From: CAVQCT01 sp964371785
Lineage (GTDB): Bacteria; Zixibacteria; MSB-5A5; GN15; FEB-12
Assembly (NCBI GenBank): GCA_964371785.1
Contig: CAYJOL010000003.1
Coordinates: 248,001 to 312,000 of the forward strand
DNA length: 64,000 bases
Reading direction: 5' to 3'
Below are positions 1 to 9,527 of this stretch, piece after piece. The position numbers and the translations under genes were made by a program. How positions within the stretch are numbered: position 1 is the first letter of the stretch; the number at the start of each line of letters is the position of its first letter. The notes below the pieces were generated by a model. It ran no database searches. It saw nothing but the letters and a program-made list of their open reading frames with translations, and was not told the DNA's origin.

Positions 1-1
1 T

Positions 2-646
2 ATTGCCAAGTTTATTGCCGGATTTGAACGCTTTCAGGCCAAATACTTTCACGAAGAACGCAGCCTCTTTTCCCGGCTTCGCCATGGTCAGCAGCCTCGT
101 GCTCTGGTGATTTCCTGTTGTGACTCCCGTGTCGATCCCGCGATCCTTACCGATTCCGATCCCGGCGATCTCTTTGTCGTGCGCAATGTGGCGAATCTCG
201 TTCCGCCGTATGCCCGCGGGGTGAAAGAACCGGGTATACGGTCTGCGATCGAATTCGCGGTCAAGAGCCTGCATGTGGAGCACATTATCGTGATGGGTCA
301 CTCGAGTTGCGGCGGTATTCGGGCTCTCATGGACGGGGAAGGAATCACCCAGAACAACTACGAGTTCATTGGTCCCTGGGTAAGTATTGCCACTCGGGCG
401 CGTGAGAGGGTGTTGCGAGAACTCCCGCAGAAATCTCCGGAATTACAGGCGAAAGCCTGTGAAGAAGCCGCCATTCTCGTGTCTCTGGATAATCTGCTTT
501 CGTTCCCATGGATTCGCGAACGAGTGGACAATAATGAACTGGTACTTCACGGTTGGTATTTCGATATCGGAGCGGGCGGACTGTTCGCATACTCGGCGGA
601 GACGGCAACCTTTGAGCCATTGGCTTCCGGGCCGGCCCCGAAATGA
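2..646 (+). CDS. Beta-class carbonic anhydrase, 5' truncated by the window edge
   Basis: Reversible hydration of CO2 to bicarbonate in the cytoplasm. The frame is open from base 2, so the N-terminus lies outside the window; about 214 residues are present. The zinc-site signature is clear: CCDSRVDP supplies the first Cys and the Asp-Arg dyad, and the GHSSCGG segment supplies the His and second Cys ligands. The NVANLVPPY segment and the C-terminal HGWYFDIGAGGLF segment are also typical of bacterial beta-CAs (usual length about 200-230). An internal GTG at 107 would remove the region before CCDSR and is not the real start. The next gene (708-1700) is convergent, and no hairpin terminator was seen between them. 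Seen: motifs. Known: family chemistry. Confidence 0.95.
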   Translation: MAKFIAGFERFQAKYFHEERSLFSRLRHGQQPRALVISCCDSRVDPAILTDSDPGDLFVVRNVANLVPPYARGVKEPGIRSAIEFAVKSLHVEHIIVMGHSSCGGIRALMDGEGITQNNYEFIGPWVSIATRARERVLRELPQKSPELQAKACEEAAILVSLDNLLSFPWIRERVDNNELVLHGWYFDIGAGGLFAYSAETATFEPLASGPAPK

Positions 647-707
647 TGAAACGAGTTATCGCCGGTTATGGGCGAAGATGATGTGTTTGGAGGTCCGGAG
701 AGTATGA

Positions 708-1700
708 CTAAGTCAAATCCGGGCGTGCGGGACCAAGCAGTTTGATGAATTTTGTCAGCAGAGATTCGTCGAAACCCTGATCCTTTGCCTGCATAGTCTT
801 GAGAGTGGAAAACGTGTTCTCGGCAGCACGGTAGACGCGATTAGTTGTCATGGCATCGAACGCATCCGCGATAGCAACAATCCTTCCATAGAGATGAATC
901 TCTGCTTCCTTGTAGCCGTGGGGGTATCCCTTTCCGTGGAGGCGTTCGTGATGTTGCGCGATTGGAATATAGGAGTCCTGGGCAATCAGGTCAGTTTCGG
1001 ACATGAGCTCGACACCCCACTGCGGGTGTTGCCGCATGGTCTGCCATTCAGTCTGGTCCAGGGGGCCGGGTTTGTGAAGAATTGTCTCCGGTATCCTGGC
1101 TTTACCGATATCATGAAGCAGCGCGCCGGTGGCCAGTTCAGTCAACTCCTGGGTTTTGTCGATTCCCGATTCATGAGCCAGAGCGAGCGAGAATGTACAG
1201 ACATTAACGGAGTGGGTAAAAACGCTATAGTCGAACGACATCACTCTGAGCATATTGAGAAACGCATTTTTCCCCTCCAGCACATATAACACGGTTGATT
1301 GCACGAAGGCCTGACTGTCCTTGATGTGTTCGCACTTGGTCGGGTCGGCGAAAACGTCGCGCACCAGCTCCTTGGCACAATCATAAACGACACTGGACTT
1401 GGTAAACTCATCAATCGAGTTGTCTGCCAGCACGCTACCAATGTGCGTGCGTATGTACTGCTGATACTCTGAGCGTTGCTCAGCCGCAATGTACAGGCGG
1501 CTCAGATTTCGTTTCAGCAATTCACGACATGACTCTGAAGTCAGGGGCAGGTTCTTCGACCGATAAAGGACCAGTTCCCGACCGTCATAAATATACAGGT
1601 CGAAATCAAGGATGCTGTCTACGGCCAGGGTGCGAGTGTGTATCGGAATGTAGCCGGCATAGCCCCGCTGTTTCTGAGCTAATTCGCTTTTTCCCTCCAT
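708..1700 (-). CDS. HD-GYP domain protein, putative c-di-GMP phosphodiesterase
   Basis: 330 residues. The C-terminal half carries the HD-GYP signature: an HDIGKARIPE motif (HD dyad), a QHHERLHGKGYP motif (HHE and GYP) and a DAFDAMTTNRVYR segment. HD-GYP proteins usually hydrolyse cyclic di-GMP through a di- or tri-metal centre. The N-terminal 110 or so residues (VDSILDFDLYIYD, VLYRSKNLPL) are not a receiver or PAS domain I recognise. No membrane segment is visible, so it is probably cytosolic. A full-length paralogue lies at 28574-29557 and aligns from the N-terminal segment onward. It follows pstA after a 218-nt gap on the same strand, so co-transcription is possible but unproven. Activity and substrate are inferred from motifs only. 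Confidence 0.88.
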   Translation of the reverse strand: MEGKSELAQKQRGYAGYIPIHTRTLAVDSILDFDLYIYDGRELVLYRSKNLPLTSESCRELLKRNLSRLYIAAEQRSEYQQYIRTHIGSVLADNSIDEFTKSSVVYDCAKELVRDVFADPTKCEHIKDSQAFVQSTVLYVLEGKNAFLNMLRVMSFDYSVFTHSVNVCTFSLALAHESGIDKTQELTELATGALLHDIGKARIPETILHKPGPLDQTEWQTMRQHPQWGVELMSETDLIAQDSYIPIAQHHERLHGKGYPHGYKEAEIHLYGRIVAIADAFDAMTTNRVYRAAENTFSTLKTMQAKDQGFDESLLTKFIKLLGPARPDLT

Positions 1701-1918
1701 AGGTTACTCTATCGTCACGGGGGGGTCGGACCTTTAGCGCCGGCAACCAGCGCAATCGCAGATAAAGGGTTGGACGGTCAGAATCAGGGGATCAGAGACC
1801 TGTCCAGATTGAAGTGAAATCTCCCGAATAATCCGGTCGCGGGTCCAATCTGTTGAAAGACAGGTCTCAGGCGTGGAACGGGATGTCCGGGATAACTGAC
1901 AGCGGCGGGAGGAGTGGC

Positions 1919-2773
1919 TCAGCCCGCACGTCGCGGACCCTTGCCACCGGTGAGGACAAGACGCGCAACAATATTGATAAGTAGCACCATCGCCAGCAAT
2001 ACGAACCCCGCCGCCCACGCCTGCCGATGCCAGTCATCGTAAGGAGAGATGGCGTAGGCGAAAATCATGACCGGAAGGGTAGCGGTCGGCTGGCTCCAAC
2101 TCGTACTCCAGAATTGATTGTTCAACGCCGTGAACAACAGGGGGGCAGTCTCGCCCGCGACTCGGGCAAGATTCAGCATAGTACCTGTGACAATGCCGCG
2201 AAACGCGTACGGAATGACCACAGTAACGATTGACTGCCATTTGGTTGCGCCAAGAGCGACAGCGGCATCACGCTGTGATTGCGGGACGGCCCGCAGGAAT
2301 TCATCGGTACTTCGAACCGCAATCGGAATCATCATGATGCCCAAAGCGACGCTGCCGGCAAGAGCCGAGAAGTGTTTCATGGGATGGACGATGAGCGTAT
2401 AGACGACAATACCGATGACGATCGATGGTACGCCGTTGAGCAGATCGGTCATATATCTAAGGATGAAGCCACTTGAGGGCCCGGCGTACTCGCTCAGATA
2501 GACACCACCCAGAAATCCAAGGGGAATTCCCATCGCGGCAGCCAGGGCAAGAATTTTGAGACTCCCGACAATCGCATTGGCCATACCGCCCCCGGTCTCG
2601 CCGACCGGCACCGGAATCTTGGTAAAAAATGACCATGACAGGGCACTGGCACCGTTGTAAAAGAGATATCCTAAAATGAACAGGAGTACGCCCATCGTGA
2701 GCATGGTGCTCAAGCCGGTCAGACCAAACATCAGCACGTTGGCGCCTCGTTTTCTTGCGGTAATGGATATCAT
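1919..2773 (-). CDS. pstA: Phosphate ABC transporter permease PstA
   Basis: 284 residues, one of two permeases of the high-affinity phosphate importer. About six hydrophobic segments are visible. The cytoplasmic EAA loop reads RDAAVALGATKWQSI followed by VVIPYAFRGIVTG, and ARVAGETAPLLF closes the domain; GETAPL is typical of PstA. The ATG overlaps the pstC stop by 4 nt (ATGA), indicating translational coupling. Length matches the family. The expected next gene, pstB, is not found: the following 218 nt contain no ATPase motif and lead into an HD-GYP gene. Confidence 0.95.
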   Translation of the reverse strand: MISITARKRGANVLMFGLTGLSTMLTMGVLLFILGYLFYNGASALSWSFFTKIPVPVGETGGGMANAIVGSLKILALAAAMGIPLGFLGGVYLSEYAGPSSGFILRYMTDLLNGVPSIVIGIVVYTLIVHPMKHFSALAGSVALGIMMIPIAVRSTDEFLRAVPQSQRDAAVALGATKWQSIVTVVIPYAFRGIVTGTMLNLARVAGETAPLLFTALNNQFWSTSWSQPTATLPVMIFAYAISPYDDWHRQAWAAGFVLLAMVLLINIVARLVLTGGKGPRRAG

Positions 2774-3750
2774 GCGTGCACGCTCTTTCGGGTGGTGGCG
2801 ACAATCAGCAGGCGTGCCAGACCATTGATAACGAAAGTCACCGCGAAAAGAACCAGGCCGAGTTCGATCAGCGAACTCAAGTACAGATCCCCGGTAGCTT
2901 CGGTGAATTCATTGGCGATGACGGCGGCAATCGAGTAGCCCGGGGCAAGCAGCGAAGCCGCTATCTTGGGCGTATTTCCAATCACCATGGTAACCGCCAT
3001 AGTCTCGCCGAGCGCCCGTGCCAACGCAAGGAACACGGAACCGACTATGCCGGTCGACGCATACGGAACGACAACGCGCCAGGTAGTCTGCCAGTGGGTA
3101 CCGCCAAGAGCGAGCGACGCATCGCGCTGGTCGCGCGGAACAGCCAGCAGGACCTCGCGTGAAACGGAGACGATGAACGGAACGATCATGATGGAGAGCA
3201 CAACGGCCGCGGTGAAATAGCTTACACCATAGAATGCGCCGTCGAAAATTGGCAGGAAACCGAACACCGATCTCAGAGCCGGCACGACATACGTGCGGAG
3301 TAACGGCACCATCACGAAGATACCAAGGAGGCCATAGATGACGCTTGGCACCGCGGCCAACAACTCGATCAGAAACGCCAGCATATCGGAGATTCTGGGC
3401 GGCGCGAGCTCGGCCAGAAAGATCGCCGAGCCCAATCCTAAGGGGATGGCGATCACAAGGGCGACCAGCGAGGTGACTACCGTACCATAGACAAACGGCA
3501 GGGCGCCGAATTGTCCCGCGATGGGATCCCAGACTTGACCGAACAGGAAACCCCAGCCGAACTTATTCCGGGCGAGCGCTGACTGAACATACAGTTCATA
3601 AAAGATACCCGCCGTGATCAGGACGATCGTAGCGGCCGCGGCAAGCGTGAGCACTTTGCCAAGCCGATCACCACTCCAGACCCTTCGGATCAGCGAAAGC
3701 TTGCGTTCGCCGGGTCCGAAGGATTCAGGGGTACTGGTGGTCTTTTCCAT
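2770..3750 (-). CDS. pstC: Phosphate ABC transporter permease PstC
   Basis: 326 residues, inner-membrane partner of PstA. A charged N-terminal stretch is followed by a first membrane helix (about residues 34-52) and five further hydrophobic segments. The EAA loop reads RDASLALGGTHWQTTW then VVVPYASTGI, with ARALGETMAVTMVIGN, the PstC hallmark. The ATG lies 9 nt after the pstS stop and the end overlaps pstA by 4 nt, so the three genes form one operon. No unusual feature in the protein itself. Confidence 0.95.
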   Translation of the reverse strand: MEKTTSTPESFGPGERKLSLIRRVWSGDRLGKVLTLAAAATIVLITAGIFYELYVQSALARNKFGWGFLFGQVWDPIAGQFGALPFVYGTVVTSLVALVIAIPLGLGSAIFLAELAPPRISDMLAFLIELLAAVPSVIYGLLGIFVMVPLLRTYVVPALRSVFGFLPIFDGAFYGVSYFTAAVVLSIMIVPFIVSVSREVLLAVPRDQRDASLALGGTHWQTTWRVVVPYASTGIVGSVFLALARALGETMAVTMVIGNTPKIAASLLAPGYSIAAVIANEFTEATGDLYLSSLIELGLVLFAVTFVINGLARLLIVATTRKSVHA

Positions 3751-3759
3751 ATCGCCAAA

Positions 3760-4782
3760 TTACTTGATTTTCGCGATCGCAGCCAGCTCTTTTGTGACAA
3801 CCGGGGCTGGGAGTTTCGCATATGCCAGTTGTTCCGTCATATTCTGACCGTCTGTGAGCATCCAACGAAGGAATTCCGTAATCGCTTTACGTTTGGTAGC
3901 ATCCTCGATCTTATCGGGAATCAAAAGCCAGGTGAAGCTACATATCGGATAGGTCGATTTACCCGGAGCGTTGGTGATTGAAACCCTGAAATCATCGGGC
4001 ATGTTCGCCGCCGCACCCGCGGCCGCATCGGTCACGCTGGCCAGACTTGCCTTGATGAATTCTCCGTCCGCGTTTTTCACGCGGCCATACGGCAGATCGT
4101 TGTGGACGGCATAGATAAGTTCAACATATCCGATCGCATACGGAGTCTGCTTCACCAGGCCGGAAACGCCCTCGTTACCTTTTCCGCCAAGGCCGACCGG
4201 CCAGTTAACCGAAGTGCCTACTCCAACTTTATCTTTCCAGGCCGGGCTGACTTTGGCCAGATAGTCGGCCCAGACATAGGTCGTGCCGCTGCCGTCCGAT
4301 CGGTGAACAACAATGATATCTTCAGCGGGAAGGTTCACCCCAGGATTAGCTTTTGCTATTACCGGATCATTCCATTTAGTGATGGTTCCAAGGAAGATGC
4401 CGACCAGAGCTTCAGGAGTGAAGTTCAATTCCGCGGTCACGCCGGGGATACTGTAGGTTGGAACAACAGCACCGAGCACGGTCGGGAAATGAAGAAGATC
4501 ACTTCCTCTTTTGTCCCTGTATTCCTTCAACTGGGCATCGTTCATCGGGCCATCGCTGGCGCCGAAATCCACGGTCCCTTCGGTAATCTGACGAATCCCG
4601 CCACCGGAACCAATCGACTGGTAGTTGATCTGGATATCGGGTTTTATTTTGTTGTACTCACTGAACCACTTGGAGTAGATGGGGTACGGAAAAGTCGCCC
4701 CGGCTCCGTTAATTAAATCTGCCGCCGTTGAGAGACTGGCCAAAGAAACCATCAAGACGGCGAGTGTCAAAAGTCTTCGCAT
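3760..4782 (-). CDS. pstS: Periplasmic phosphate-binding protein PstS
   Basis: 340 residues with a Sec signal peptide (MRRLLTLAVLMVSLASLSTAA). The mature N-terminus INGAGATFPYPIYSKW is characteristic of PstS, and phosphate-site segments include SIGSGGGIRQ, DFGASDGPM and HRSDGSGTTYVWADYL. It captures phosphate in the periplasm and delivers it to PstC/PstA. The start is supported by AAGGAGG four bases before the ATG. It is the first gene of pstS-pstC-pstA, and a Pho-box-like array lies about 120-160 nt upstream, consistent with induction by phosphate starvation. Confidence 0.96.
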   Translation of the reverse strand: MRRLLTLAVLMVSLASLSTAADLINGAGATFPYPIYSKWFSEYNKIKPDIQINYQSIGSGGGIRQITEGTVDFGASDGPMNDAQLKEYRDKRGSDLLHFPTVLGAVVPTYSIPGVTAELNFTPEALVGIFLGTITKWNDPVIAKANPGVNLPAEDIIVVHRSDGSGTTYVWADYLAKVSPAWKDKVGVGTSVNWPVGLGGKGNEGVSGLVKQTPYAIGYVELIYAVHNDLPYGRVKNADGEFIKASLASVTDAAAGAAANMPDDFRVSITNAPGKSTYPICSFTWLLIPDKIEDATKRKAITEFLRWMLTDGQNMTEQLAYAKLPAPVVTKELAAIAKIK

Positions 4783-5261
4783 AGATCCTCCTTAAATTGG
4801 ATACATCCTCACCCGCTTCGCATCCCCGCAAGCCGGCTGGCTTGTCGCGAACCTCGGCGGATATTAAAGTCGTATTTTGTAACCGCGAAAGTGCCGATTC
4901 GATGTTAGCGTTGGATTAGTCAATTGTTAGCTTTGAATGAGTCATGCTGTCTGGCGTATCTATTCAGGCAGAACGACTTACGGTCCCTGCGTAAGGGGGC
5001 GAGCCGGTTAAGCGGGCATTCAAGCGGCTGGCAAAACCTGAGCGTGCTTCACATCTGGTGCGGCACGCATTGCCGGATTCAGTGAGCCCGCACCCTCGGT
5101 CTTCCATTCAGCAGGCATTCAGACCGGACATTTTTTGTCCTAAATTAGTGACGCGTAATCATTTCGCGATCCTTGCCGATAATTCAATCTATCCTAAACT
5201 CGGTCCGTGGCAAGCAATCTCGCCAGGGCGGTTAAGCAGTCGGCTGCGCCGACAGTTATGA
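4783..5261. other. Divergent intergenic region between pstS and the sensor kinase gene
   Basis: About 480 nt. The pstS-proximal part holds the pstS ribosome binding site and the Pho-box-like array. A short perfect hairpin (CTTACG / CGTAAG, about 4978-4996) lies in the middle. The kinase-proximal half has no strong ribosome binding site. An open frame at 5058-5261 exists, but its Pro/Ser/Arg-rich product resembles nothing and I do not call it. No RNA gene recognised. Confidence 0.6.
4904..4943 (-). promoter_or_regulatory. Pho-box-like array upstream of pstS
   Basis: Four related 7-mers occur at exact 11-bp steps: GTTAGCG (4904), ATTAGTC (4915), GTTAGCT (4926), ATGAGTC (4937), separated by 4-bp spacers TTGG, AATT and TTGA. 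Seven-bp direct repeats with 4-bp spacers is the known architecture of PhoB-type operators, although the bases differ from the E. coli consensus. On the minus strand a TACAAAAT sequence (4872-4879) lies about 25 nt downstream and could be the -10 element. PhoB-type control is inference from repeat geometry and gene context. Confidence 0.6.
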
Positions 5262-8200
5262 ATGTCAATTGCGGAGCTTCTCGTGCGACTTCATGTCATA
5301 AGCATGGCGTACACTAACAGCACAAACAAACTACTGTACTTCAGCGCCCTTGCCGCCGTTGCTCTCGGCCTGTATCTGTGCAGCCTGTACAGCTATCTGC
5401 TTTTTCACAGTCTCATCGAGATTACCACGATAGCGATCGGTTTTACTCTTTTTATTCTAACCTGGAACTCTCGGCGATTTATGGCAAACGAGAGTTTCAA
5501 AGTGATCGGCATCGGCTATGCATTCACCTCCGTAGTCGATTTGCTTCACACCCTTGCCTACTCGGGGATGGGAGTGTTCCCGGGATATGGCTCTAATCTG
5601 CCGACCGAGCTCTGGGTGGCGGCTCGTTACCTGCAGGCCGCCATCGTCTGCGCGGCTCCATTTTTTGTTGAGCGCAAGATCAAGAATGCCGCCGTCTTTA
5701 CGGGCTGTTTTGTCGCTGTATCGTTTTTGCTTGCTCTCATCTATTCGAACCGTTTCCCGACCTGTTATATCGAAGGCAAGGGCCTGACCGAATTTAAGAT
5801 CTTCAGCGAATATGTAATTACGGCAATTCTTGTGCTCTCGTTATTTCTTTTCTATCGGAAACGACAGTTCTTTAATAGCAGGATCTATCTCCTGGTGCTG
5901 ACTTCCATTGCCTTCACCGCCCTGGCCGAGATTTCATTCACCGCCTATTTCAGCGTATATGGCTTGGCGAACCTAATCGGGCACTTTCTCAAGCTCACCT
6001 CATTTTATCTCATCTATCGAGCAGTTCTCGTGACCGGTCTCCGTGAGCCCTTTGACCTGGTCTTCAGGGACCTAAAGAAAGCGGAAGAAAATCTTCGCGC
6101 CGCCCATCAAAATCTTGAGGATACCGTAATGCGCCGAACTGCGGAGTTACAGGCCAGCGAAAACAAGTACCGCGCCCTCATCGATTGCGCGAACGATGCC
6201 GTGCTGGTCAATAAGATGAACAAGGATGGATCTCAAGGCGCTTTTGTCGAAGTCAATGAGCTGGCATGTTGTATGCTGGGGTACACGAAAGAACAACTCC
6301 TGCGTCTCGAGCCCGCGCAGGTCACTGCTCCGCGCGACCAGGACCTCATGGACGAAATCACCTCCCGGCTCCTCACTGAAAGCCGCGCCGTGTTCGAAAC
6401 AGCGCTGATTACCGCGGACAGAAAGAGCGTACCGGTGGAAGTCAGCTCCCGCCTGCTGTGCATGAACGGCGTGCGCTTTGTTATTTCCCTCATTCGCGAC
6501 ATCACCGAGCGCAAATCAGCGCACCGTCGGCTCACGCTTACGCATTTTGCGATGAACCATGTTCGCGAATCCGCTTTCCTTGTCGATGCAAACGGATTCT
6601 TCGTTGATGTCAACGCCGAATGCTGTCGGTCACTGGGCTACAGTAGCGAAGAACTGTTGAGCATGCGAGTGGGTGAAGTCGATCCGGACATGACGCGTGA
6701 ACGCTGGCGCGATCACTGGAACAGACTTCGAGTCGCTCGATCGATTACTTTGGAAGGTCGCCATAAGACAAAAGATGGTCGCATCATCCCGGTCGAAATA
6801 AGTGCAAACTATTTTCAGTACGAGGGTGAAAGCTACAACCTCGGCCTGGTGCGAGACATCACCGATCGCAGACGGACGGAAGAACAGCTCCGGGAGGAGG
6901 AAGAGCGCTTCAGATTGTTATATGAAGAAGCGCCGATCCCCTATCAATCCCTTGATACCAACGGCTGTTTGCTGTCCGCGAATCAGGCGTGGCTGGATGC
7001 CCTGGGTTACCGAAAGGATGAAGTTACAGGCACGTGGTTCGGGGATTTCCTCGTAGACCACCAGCGCGAGCTGTTCAAGGCGAGATTCCCGAAATTCAAG
7101 GCAACCGGACAGATCTCCGGTGTTGAATTCAAGATGGTCAGACGGGATGGAGGAGTTATCGACGTCTCGTTTGAAGGAAGAGTCGCCTACGACGAGCATC
7201 ATAATTTCAAGCAGACCCATTGTGTATTTCGCGACATAACCGAACGCAAGCGAGCTGAGGAGGAATCCGCCCTGCTCGCCTCCATCGTCAGATCCTCCGA
7301 CGATGCCATCATCGGAAAGAACCTCGAAGGAACCATAACCAGCTGGAACGGCGGCGCAGAAAGAATCTACGGCTACACTGCGGCGGAAATGGTCGGTAAA
7401 ACGATCACGCTGCTGGTTCCACCGACCTGCGAAGATGAACTTGCCGCGATACTGCAGGGGCTGAAGTCCGGACAACATGTTAAACACTTTGAGACCTTCC
7501 GGCGCCGCAAGGACGGACGCCTCATCCAGGTTTCGCTGACGGTATCGCCCCTGGTGGACGCCGATGGAACGGTTATTGGAGCCTCAACCATAGCTCGTGA
7601 TATTTCGGAACGAAAGCGGATAGAGGAAGCGCTTAAGGCGAGCGAAGGAAATTACCGCTCACTTTTCGAGGAGTCACTGGACTGCGTTTTCGTGACCTCG
7701 CCCGATGGCCGAATTCTCGATATCAATAAGAAGGGCATTACTCTATTCGGCTATGAAAATAAGGAAGAGATGCAAGAACTCGTGTTGCAGCGCGACGTCT
7801 ATACGCATCCGGAGCAACGCCAGCGAATCATGGAGATGGTCCGAATAGATGGAAGCGCAGAGTATGAAATTGAAATCAAGAAAAAGAGCGGCGATACCTT
7901 CATTGCGCAGTGTTCACTGTATGCAACTCAAGACCCATCCGGAGCTATCACTTCGTATCGCGGGACGCTTCGCGATATAACCGAGAAAAAACGAGCAGAG
8001 GAAAATCTCCGCCAGGCCAATCAGGAATGGGAGCGCACTTTCGATGCGGTAACGGATATTGTCTTTGTTCAGGACAGCGCCGGCCAGATAGTGCGAGCCA
8101 ACAAGGCGATGTGCGAACGACTGGCCATGAAGGCGGAGGAAATTGTCGGCATGCGCTGCTTTGAGTTGATGCACAACGGCCAGACCCGTCCGAACCGCTG

Positions 8201-9527
8201 TCCGCGTGAACTTATGCTCGACGATCTGAGTAATCATAGCGGTGAGATCAGTGATTCTCCTCTGGGTGGCTGTTTCGCCGTGAATGTTTCGCCGATACGC
8301 GACGGTGAAGGGCGTTTTCTGGGGTCGGTGCACGTGGCGCGGGACATCACCGAAACCAAGCGCCTTCAGGAATTGGAATCCAGAGCCCAGCGGCTTGATA
8401 CGGCCGGGCGAATCGCCGGACAGGTGGCCCACGACTTGAACAACCTGTTGGCGCCTATTACAGCCTATCCCGACCTGATTCGCGAGACCCTGCCGCCGGA
8501 GAGCCCTGCGCTGGAATTCGTCGACATCATGGAGAAAGCGGGAAGCCGAATCGCGGATATCAATCAGCAGCTTTTGACGCTCAGCCGGCGAGGGCACTAC
8601 AGTCAGGGCGTCGTGAACCTGAACGCAATTATCAAGCAGGCGTTGACAGACCTTGGCCCGCTGGTTGGCAATTTGTCATGCGCGGTTGAACTGATGCCGG
8701 ACCTGTTGAACATTCATGGGGGCGGCGCTCAACTTCACCGGGTGATGCTCAACCTGCTGGTGAACGCCCGCGATGCCATAAGCTCGGGTGGTACTATAAC
8801 GGTGAAGACCGAGAATGTCTATGTCGATGAAACCTCGGTCAAATACAACCGGGTTCCTAAGGGCGAATTCGTCAAGGTGACAATAAGTGACACAGGCACG
8901 GGGATTCCGCCGGAGATTATCGAGAAGATCTTCGATCCATTCTTCACAACGAAGACCGCCGACAAGAAAAGAGGCTCCGGTCTTGGGTTGAATGTGGTCG
9001 ACGCGGTCATAAAGGACCATGGCGGTTATCTTGACCTCTGTACCGAAGTGGGTAAGGGGACATCGTTCTATCTCTATTTTCCGGTTACTCATGCCGCCGG
9101 TCCGGAACCTGAAGACGCCACCCTGCCTCGAGGCCAGGAGTCACTTCTGGTTGTCGACGATGATGATGTCCAACGTGACGTTCTCACCCGGCTTTTGTCC
9201 AGTCTTGGGTACAGGGTCGTCACCTGTGAAAGCGGCGATAAAGCCATAGAAGAACTCCGCAAGCATCCGCATGACTTGATGATTCTCGACATGATTATGC
9301 CCAACGGACTAAATGGTGTCGAGACCTACCGCAAAGCGGTTGCGCTCAATCCGGAACAGCGCGCCATTATCGTTTCCGGATTTTCGGAAACGGAGAAAGT
9401 GCGGGAGGCGCAGACATTAGGCGCGGGCGCGTTTATCAAGAAACCGCTAAATCGAAGAATCATAGCGAAAGCGGTCAGAGAAGAATTGGACAAAGTTTGC
9501 CCTTCAAAGGCAGTACCCGCGGTTTAA
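5262..9527 (+). CDS. MASE3 / six-PAS hybrid sensor histidine kinase with receiver domain
   Basis: 1421 residues. Residues about 25-260 form a seven-helix-like MASE3 membrane sensor (helices near 26-48, 53-68, 85-100, 140-160, 183-198, 207-225, 235-257). Six PAS/PAC units follow, each ending in an RDI[TS]-[ED]-type motif (near 412, 531, 657, 779, 904 and 1027). The dimerisation domain has VAHDLNN with phospho-acceptor His1057. The ATPase domain has N-box NLLVNARDAI, DTGTGIPP and GSGLGLNV. A C-terminal receiver has Asp1343 (MILDMIMP) and the Lys of IKKPL. The start is uncertain: ATG 5262 gives the longest frame, but Met15 (5304) sits closer to the first helix, and neither has a clear ribosome binding site. 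It sits alone between pst and kdp. Ligands and output are unknown; with only a C-terminal receiver it probably phosphorylates a remote partner. Confidence 0.92.
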   Translation: MSIAELLVRLHVISMAYTNSTNKLLYFSALAAVALGLYLCSLYSYLLFHSLIEITTIAIGFTLFILTWNSRRFMANESFKVIGIGYAFTSVVDLLHTLAYSGMGVFPGYGSNLPTELWVAARYLQAAIVCAAPFFVERKIKNAAVFTGCFVAVSFLLALIYSNRFPTCYIEGKGLTEFKIFSEYVITAILVLSLFLFYRKRQFFNSRIYLLVLTSIAFTALAEISFTAYFSVYGLANLIGHFLKLTSFYLIYRAVLVTGLREPFDLVFRDLKKAEENLRAAHQNLEDTVMRRTAELQASENKYRALIDCANDAVLVNKMNKDGSQGAFVEVNELACCMLGYTKEQLLRLEPAQVTAPRDQDLMDEITSRLLTESRAVFETALITADRKSVPVEVSSRLLCMNGVRFVISLIRDITERKSAHRRLTLTHFAMNHVRESAFLVDANGFFVDVNAECCRSLGYSSEELLSMRVGEVDPDMTRERWRDHWNRLRVARSITLEGRHKTKDGRIIPVEISANYFQYEGESYNLGLVRDITDRRRTEEQLREEEERFRLLYEEAPIPYQSLDTNGCLLSANQAWLDALGYRKDEVTGTWFGDFLVDHQRELFKARFPKFKATGQISGVEFKMVRRDGGVIDVSFEGRVAYDEHHNFKQTHCVFRDITERKRAEEESALLASIVRSSDDAIIGKNLEGTITSWNGGAERIYGYTAAEMVGKTITLLVPPTCEDELAAILQGLKSGQHVKHFETFRRRKDGRLIQVSLTVSPLVDADGTVIGASTIARDISERKRIEEALKASEGNYRSLFEESLDCVFVTSPDGRILDINKKGITLFGYENKEEMQELVLQRDVYTHPEQRQRIMEMVRIDGSAEYEIEIKKKSGDTFIAQCSLYATQDPSGAITSYRGTLRDITEKKRAEENLRQANQEWERTFDAVTDIVFVQDSAGQIVRANKAMCERLAMKAEEIVGMRCFELMHNGQTRPNRCPRELMLDDLSNHSGEISDSPLGGCFAVNVSPIRDGEGRFLGSVHVARDITETKRLQELESRAQRLDTAGRIAGQVAHDLNNLLAPITAYPDLIRETLPPESPALEFVDIMEKAGSRIADINQQLLTLSRRGHYSQGVVNLNAIIKQALTDLGPLVGNLSCAVELMPDLLNIHGGGAQLHRVMLNLLVNARDAISSGGTITVKTENVYVDETSVKYNRVPKGEFVKVTISDTGTGIPPEIIEKIFDPFFTTKTADKKRGSGLGLNVVDAVIKDHGGYLDLCTEVGKGTSFYLYFPVTHAAGPEPEDATLPRGQESLLVVDDDDVQRDVLTRLLSSLGYRVVTCESGDKAIEELRKHPHDLMILDMIMPNGLNGVETYRKAVALNPEQRAIIVSGFSETEKVREAQTLGAGAFIKKPLNRRIIAKAVREELDKVCPSKAVPAV

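Noticed and set aside
5058..5261. 67-residue plus-strand frame upstream of the sensor kinase
   Set aside because: No ribosome binding site, odd Pro/Ser/Arg composition and no recognisable motif; treated as intergenic.
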